Source of the DNA: an uncultured Clostridia bacterium
GTDB taxonomy: Bacteria; Bacillota; Clostridia; TANB77; CAG-508
Assembly (NCBI GenBank): GCA_934149155.1
Contig: CAKPDZ010000048.1
Location: 1 to 10,201 of the forward strand
Direction: 5' to 3'
Length of the DNA: 10,201 nt
Shown here: one piece after another, positions 7,030 through 10,201 of the stretch
Layout of the letters: the number at the start of each line of letters is the position of its first letter
How positions within the stretch are numbered: the first letter of the stretch is position 1
The notes under the pieces: generated by a model
What the model saw: only the letters and a program-made list of their open reading frames with translations
Databases searched by the model: none
What the model was told of the DNA's origin: nothing
Made by a program: the position numbers and the translations under genes

Positions 7030-8040
7030 TTATTCAAAATAATCTAATTTCATAGCTCTTTTAACTTTTTTCATTGTTTCTTTTGCTGTTTGTCTAGCCT
7101 TTTCGGTTCCTTCTTTTAAGATTTTTTCTACTAATTCTGGTCTTTCTTCATAATATTTTCTCTTTTCTCTTATTGGATTAAGTGTTGCATTTATATTTTT
7201 AGCTAGTTGTTTTTTACATGCTACACATCCTCTTTTTCCTGCTCTACATTCTTCACATACAGTGTTGTATTCATCTTTTTCTGTAAATAAATTATGATAA
7301 TATGCTACCATACATATATCAGGATTTCCTAAGTCATCTTTTTTTATTCTGTTAGGATCAGTTACTGCACTCATTACTTTTTTGTTTACCTCTTCTTCTG
7401 TATCTGATAAGTAAATTGCATTTCCTAATGATTTTCCCATTTTATCATTTCCGTCTAAACCTTTTATTCTTTTTTCTTTTGACAATACAGCTTCTGGTTC
7501 TACTAAAACATCACCATATATACTATTGAATTTTCTTACTATTTCTCTACATTGTTCAATTAATGGTAATTGATCTTCTCCTACCGGTACAACCGTTCCT
7601 TCTAATGCTGTTATATCTGCAGCTTGGCTTACTGGATATCCTAAAAATCCATATGTAACACTTTCTCCGAATATATTTCTTTTTTGTGCTATTTCTGTTT
7701 TTACTGTAGGATTTCTTTCTAGTCTAGCTATTGTTACTAAATTAGAATAGAATACTGTTAATTCTGCAACCTCTGGTATCATAGATTGTATATATATTGT
7801 TGTTTTTTCAGGATCTATTCCTACTGATAAATAATCTATTACAACTTCTCTTACATTTTTTCTTACTTTTTCTGGATTATTAAAATTGTCTGTTAATGCT
7901 TGTACATCTGCTACTAATATATATGGTTCATATTCTCCTGAGTTTTGCATTTTTACTCTATTTTTTAATGAACCAAAATAATGACCAATGTGTAATCTAC
8001 CTGTTGGTCTATCTCCTGTTACGATTCTTTTTTTGCTCAT
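7030..8040 (-). CDS. trpS: Tryptophanyl-tRNA synthetase, type with likely 4Fe-4S cysteines
   Basis: Class I synthetase that charges tRNA-Trp in the cytosol. It is 336 residues from the chosen ATG, normal for the bacterial enzyme. HIGH stands at 17-20 and the KMSKS equivalent KMGKS at 200-204; GEDQ near 154-157 fits the tryptophan/ATP site region. Cysteines 243, 265, 272 and 275 give the spacing C-x21-C-x6-C-x2-C, close to the C-x22-C-x6-C-x2-C that binds a 4Fe-4S cluster near the anticodon-binding part of the Thermotoga maritima enzyme. Start choice: a TTG at 8049 is in frame but only about two bases from the AGAGAGG site, while ATG at 8040 is about ten bases away and begins with the usual MSKKRIVTG. 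First gene of the trpS-obg-permease operon. The leader is too short for a T-box. Confidence 0.96.
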   Translation of the reverse strand: MSKKRIVTGDRPTGRLHIGHYFGSLKNRVKMQNSGEYEPYILVADVQALTDNFNNPEKVRKNVREVVIDYLSVGIDPEKTTIYIQSMIPEVAELTVFYSNLVTIARLERNPTVKTEIAQKRNIFGESVTYGFLGYPVSQAADITALEGTVVPVGEDQLPLIEQCREIVRKFNSIYGDVLVEPEAVLSKEKRIKGLDGNDKMGKSLGNAIYLSDTEEEVNKKVMSAVTDPNRIKKDDLGNPDICMVAYYHNLFTEKDEYNTVCEECRAGKRGCVACKKQLAKNINATLNPIREKRKYYEERPELVEKILKEGTEKARQTAKETMKKVKRAMKLDYFE

Positions 8041-8080
8041 ATATATCAATCCTCTCTTTTTTACCTAATTTTCCCAATAT

Positions 8081-8109
8081 ATTATACTATATTTTTAGAT
8101 AAAAATAAA
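8081..8109 (-). promoter_or_regulatory. Promoter of the trpS-obg-permease operon
   Basis: A perfect TATAAT (8086-8081) lies about 40 nt before the trpS ATG, with a weak -35, TTTATT (8109-8104), at 17 nt. The predicted leader is only about 35 nt. A small dyad CACA-N4-TGTG (8118-8129) sits just upstream of the -35 box; its role is unknown. Confidence 0.6.
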
Positions 8110-8130
8110 GTTTTTTTCACAAATCTGTGC

Positions 8131-8167
8131 AAAAAAATAGAGCCTTGTACTACAAGCCTCTATTTTT
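8131..8167 (-). terminator. Intrinsic terminator after the 152-residue protein gene
   Basis: On the minus strand AAAAATAGAG pairs with CTCTATTTTT (8167-8158 with 8142-8133). Above it a C-C mismatch on the + strand (G-G on the RNA) precedes a further 5-bp stem with a three-base loop, and the RNA ends in seven T. It begins four bases after the TAG stop at 8171. It is nearly symmetric, but only the minus strand has a gene to stop. Confidence 0.9.
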
Positions 8168-8170
8168 CTC

Positions 8171-8629
8171 CTACTGCTCTATAGTAAGTCCTCCATTCTC
8201 TTGCTCCTTCACAATAATTTTCTTAAAGTTTTCGTTCTTCTGGCAAAGGTTTTCACCTATTTCAAACAATTCCATTTTGCAGTCATCAAGTGCCCAGATT
8301 CCAAATTCTCTAGTATTAATTTTCATTCCAAGTTTAAAACCAGTTTCTTTGAGTTTCTTTTTTAAATTTAAAAATACAATTCCTAAAATTTTGTTTTCTA
8401 TATTAGGACATTTTTCTTTAAATTTCTTTTGTCCCTTTTTTTCAAAAACTTCTTGCTCTATCTCCTCTATAGCACAATATTGTATCGGAATAAATTGTTT
8501 TTCCCAGAACTCTACTTCATTTTCTTCAACTTCCTTTTCAAGCATTTTAAAAATCCGGTCTTCGATTATTGTGGCAGTTTCTGCCATCCAGATTTCTTTT
8601 TCTCGTATGATATCAGTTGCTTTTTTCAT
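8171..8629 (-). CDS. Unrecognised 152-residue charged cytosolic protein
   Basis: I do not recognise the family. The protein is rich in Glu and Lys, mostly helical in appearance in the first 70 residues (many EExE and KxxxE patterns), with no signal peptide and no hydrophobic segment long enough to cross a membrane. A more hydrophobic stretch, ILGIVFLNLKKKL (81-93), is followed by GFKLGMKINTREFGIWALDD (97-116), which looks like a folded beta/alpha core. Cysteines occur at 52, 74, 117 and 129 without a metal-type spacing. ATG at 8629 has an AAAGGAGG site about ten bases upstream; the stop is TAG. It has its own promoter, a leader hairpin and its own terminator, so it is a one-gene unit between dnaJ and trpS. 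The complete expression signals argue for a real gene, not a chance ORF. Possible roles include stress or regulation, but nothing in the sequence decides. Confidence 0.8.
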   Translation of the reverse strand: MKKATDIIREKEIWMAETATIIEDRIFKMLEKEVEENEVEFWEKQFIPIQYCAIEEIEQEVFEKKGQKKFKEKCPNIENKILGIVFLNLKKKLKETGFKLGMKINTREFGIWALDDCKMELFEIGENLCQKNENFKKIIVKEQENGGLTIEQ

Positions 8630-8653
8630 CTTGTTATGTCCTCCTTTGTGTTA

Positions 8654-8674
8654 CTTACAATATTTTCTTGTAAG
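8654..8674 (-). promoter_or_regulatory. Leader hairpin before the 152-residue protein gene
   Basis: CTTACAA (8674-8668) pairs with TTGTAAG (8660-8654) on the minus strand, a 7-bp stem with a 7-base loop. It lies between the predicted transcription start near 8692 and the ribosome binding site near 8645-8637. It has no T tract, so it is more likely an RNA-stability or translation element than a terminator. Alternatively it is a DNA operator dyad. Confidence 0.5.
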
Positions 8675-8698
8675 ATTATTCTACTAAGTTCCATCATT

Positions 8699-8727
8699 AG
8701 TATAACATATTATGCTACTTTTATCAA
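8699..8727 (-). promoter_or_regulatory. Sigma-A promoter of the 152-residue protein gene
   Basis: TTGATA (8727-8722) and TATACT (8704-8699) are exactly 17 nt apart on the minus strand, just after the dnaJ terminator and about 70 nt before the ATG. This is one of the best promoter matches in the window. Confidence 0.75.
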
Positions 8728-8729
8728 GA

Positions 8730-8754
8730 AAAGAACGCCATATTGGCGTTTTTA
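8730..8754 (-). terminator. Intrinsic terminator after dnaJ
   Basis: AACGCCA (8734-8740) and TGGCGTT (8744-8750) form a 7-bp stem with a three-base loop. On the minus strand it is followed by the T-rich CTTTTCTT, 12 bases after the dnaJ stop. On the plus strand it is followed by five T, so it may work both ways, but no plus-strand gene leads into it. Confidence 0.75.
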
Positions 8755-8761
8755 TATATTT

Positions 8762-9925
8762 TTATCCAAATAATCCTCTTTTTTTCACTGGAGGTTGTTC
8801 ATTCATTGTTTTAGCTAATTTTTCTAACAAATCTCTTTGTTCTTTATTTAACCTTTTTGGAGTTTGAACTGTTACAGTAAATACAAAATTTCCTCTAGCA
8901 GAAGAATTCAATGATGAAAATCCTCTATCTCTTATAGTAAATTTGGTTCCTGTTTGAGTTCCTTCCGGAATAGTATAGTTCTCTACACTACCATCAACCA
9001 TAGGTATTTTTAAATTTGCACCTAATGTTGCCTGTGTAATTGTTATAGGAACTTCACACATTACAGTAGTTCCTTGTCTAGTATATACATTACTTTTCTT
9101 CATTTTTATAGTTATGTATAAATCTCCTTTAGGTCCACCTTTTTCACCTGGTTCGCCTTCACCTCTTAATACTACTGTTTGATTATTATCTATACCTGCT
9201 GGAATTTTAACTTTTATTTTAGCTTGTTTTCTAACAGTTCCCTTACCTTTACAATTATCACAAGGTTCTTTTATTATTTCACCCGTTCCATGGCATGCAG
9301 TACAAGTTCTGCTTGTTTGCATTTGTCCAAGTATTGTATTTTGAACTTGCTTTACTGTTCCTGTTCCATTACACGTTGGACATTTTGTAACAGATGTCCC
9401 TGGTCTCGCTCCTGAACCATGGCAAACATTACACTCCTCTGGTCTTGTAATAGAAATTTCTTTTTCTACCCCTAAAAATGCCTCTTCAAATGTGATATCC
9501 ATATTTAAGTTAAGGTCTGCTCCTTTTCTAGGTCCACGTTGAGCTTGAGTCCTTGCACCAGCTCTAGCACCTCCACCAAAAATTGATGAAAATATGTCTC
9601 CTAAGTCCCCAAAATCTGAGAATCCATCAAAACCAGAAGATGTATATGAATAGTAATTTCCTCCACCAAATGGACCTCCTGCTCCTCCAAATCCTTGAGA
9701 ATCTACTGTACCAAATTGGTCATACATTTTTCTTTTTTGTGGATTTGATAGCACTTCATAAGCCTCATTTACTTCTTTGAATTTGGCTTCTGCTTCTGCT
9801 TTATTATCAGGGTTAGCATCTGGATGATATTTTTTCGCCATTTTTCTATATGCCTTTTTTAACTCATCATCTGTTGCTATTTTTTGAACACCCAATATTT
9901 CATAATAGTCTTTTTTTGCAGCCAT
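8762..9925 (-). CDS. dnaJ: Chaperone protein DnaJ (Hsp40)
   Basis: Co-chaperone that binds unfolded proteins and stimulates the DnaK ATPase. It is 387 residues, a complete type I DnaJ. The J domain (about 5-70) has the catalytic HPD at 34-36. A Gly/Phe-rich linker runs from about 72 to 120. The zinc domain has four CxxCxGxG repeats starting at Cys165, Cys182, Cys208 and Cys222, enough for two Zn2+ ions. The C-terminal substrate-binding and dimerisation domains follow to the end, which is basic with a GLFG tail. ATG at 9925 follows an AGAGGTG site. The gene is 81 nt downstream of dnaK with a hairpin between and no visible new promoter, so it is probably co-transcribed with dnaK as part of the heat-shock operon; its regulators are not in view. 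Confidence 0.98.
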   Translation of the reverse strand: MAAKKDYYEILGVQKIATDDELKKAYRKMAKKYHPDANPDNKAEAEAKFKEVNEAYEVLSNPQKRKMYDQFGTVDSQGFGGAGGPFGGGNYYSYTSSGFDGFSDFGDLGDIFSSIFGGGARAGARTQAQRGPRKGADLNLNMDITFEEAFLGVEKEISITRPEECNVCHGSGARPGTSVTKCPTCNGTGTVKQVQNTILGQMQTSRTCTACHGTGEIIKEPCDNCKGKGTVRKQAKIKVKIPAGIDNNQTVVLRGEGEPGEKGGPKGDLYITIKMKKSNVYTRQGTTVMCEVPITITQATLGANLKIPMVDGSVENYTIPEGTQTGTKFTIRDRGFSSLNSSARGNFVFTVTVQTPKRLNKEQRDLLEKLAKTMNEQPPVKKRGLFG

Positions 9926-9962
9926 CTATTTCACCTCTTTATCCTTCTCTAACATTAAACTT

Positions 9963-9988
9963 GCAGGCAGATATTCAATTCTGCCTGC
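9963..9988 (-). other. dnaK-dnaJ intergenic hairpin
   Basis: GCAGGCAGA (9963-9971) and TCTGCCTGC (9980-9988) form a perfect 9-bp stem with an 8-base loop, strikingly GC-rich for this region. On the minus strand it is followed by AAGTTTAATG, which is not a proper T tract. It is therefore more likely a partial terminator, a processing site or an mRNA stabiliser that sets the DnaK:DnaJ ratio. On the plus strand it is followed by a T-rich stretch, but no gene leads in from that side. Confidence 0.65.
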
Positions 9989-10006
9989 CTCTTTATTTTT
10001 TATATA

Positions 10007-10201
10007 TTATTTGTTGTCATCATCTTCTACTTTGTAATCTGCATCATATACTGTTCCATCATTTCCAGCATTATTTGCATCTGTTCCATTTGCTTCAGCT
10101 CCTGCTGCATTTGGGTCTACTCCTCCATTTGGATTTGCATTTTTATATAATTGTTCAGACATTTCATAAAATACTTTTGTTAATTTTTCTGTAGCTTCTT
10201 T
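10007..10201 (-). CDS. dnaK: Chaperone DnaK (Hsp70), C-terminal end only
   Basis: Only the last 64 residues and the TAA stop are in the window. They include the end of the helical lid (KLTKVFYEMSEQLYKNA), then a disordered Gly/Asn/Ala-rich linker, then the acidic tail VYDADYKVEDDDNK, which matches the conserved EVVDDDK-type terminus of DnaK used in substrate retention and co-chaperone work. The gene directly downstream is dnaJ, the standard Firmicutes order. The ATPase and peptide-binding domains are outside the window, so this call rests on the tail and the context. Confidence 0.92.
   Translation of the reverse strand, partial: KEATEKLTKVFYEMSEQLYKNANPNGGVDPNAAGAEANGTDANNAGNDGTVYDADYKVEDDDNK

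Noticed and set aside
8041..8049. TTG at 8049 as the trpS start
   Set aside because: It is about two bases from the ribosome binding site, too close. The ATG at 8040 has normal spacing and gives the usual N-terminus.
8041..8130. T-box leader for trpS
   Set aside because: The leader from the predicted start to the ATG is only about 35 nt and there is no T-box antiterminator sequence.
8127..8687. Plus-strand 186-residue ORF opposite the 152-residue protein
   Set aside because: The minus-strand reading has a promoter, ribosome binding site and terminator placed correctly for it. The plus ORF begins inside the terminator hairpin and has none of these.
1..10201. CRISPR array, insertion sequence or long repeat
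   Set aside because: No regularly spaced repeats, transposase fragments or terminal inverted repeats were seen on reading both strands.

Overview
The window is AT-rich (about 30 % GC by eye) and looks like part of a Firmicutes chromosome, most likely a Clostridia-type anaerobe or an uncultured relative. Support for this: AGGAGG-type ribosome binding sites, sigma-A promoters, the dnaK-dnaJ order, an Obg with the Gram-positive-type C-terminal OCT domain, a tRNA with encoded CCA, and a yybP-ykoY-type (manganese) riboswitch. Tryptophan is read from TGG, so the code is standard. Every gene I can support lies on the minus strand. The many plus-strand ORFs are antisense shadows.

In transcription order (right to left): the 3' end of dnaK (10201-10007), a hairpin, then dnaJ (9925-8762) and a terminator. 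Next is a self-contained unit: sigma-A promoter, leader hairpin, an unrecognised 152-residue protein (8629-8171) and a strong terminator. A new promoter then drives trpS (8040-7030), obg (7011-5737) and a 283-residue metal permease of the ArsP_2/'putative manganese transporter' type (5721-4870). These three are spaced 18 and 15 nt apart and form an operon. A separate promoter precedes a 773-residue VirD4/TraG-like coupling ATPase (4778-2457), which has no other conjugation gene around it.

The most interesting part is 2446-1. A good promoter drives tRNA-Glu(CTC). Only about 15 nt after the encoded CCA begins an RNA that I read as a yybP-ykoY manganese riboswitch (about 2312-2201). Its closing helix shares bases with the 5' arm of an intrinsic terminator (2214-2159). 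Downstream is a P2-type cation ATPase (2099 to the window edge), of the family whose Lactococcus and Streptococcus members export manganese under the same riboswitch class. The layout predicts an ON switch: manganese stabilises the aptamer, the terminator cannot form, and the exporter is made. With no convincing promoter between tRNA and aptamer, the two are probably on one primary transcript.

As a whole, the window joins protein-quality control (DnaK/DnaJ), translation and ribosome assembly (TrpRS, Obg, tRNA-Glu) and metal efflux (the permease and the ATPase). The orphan coupling protein and the 152-residue protein are the parts whose roles are not explained. No CRISPR array, insertion sequence or integrase is visible. 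No stretch longer than 300 bases lacks a gene.
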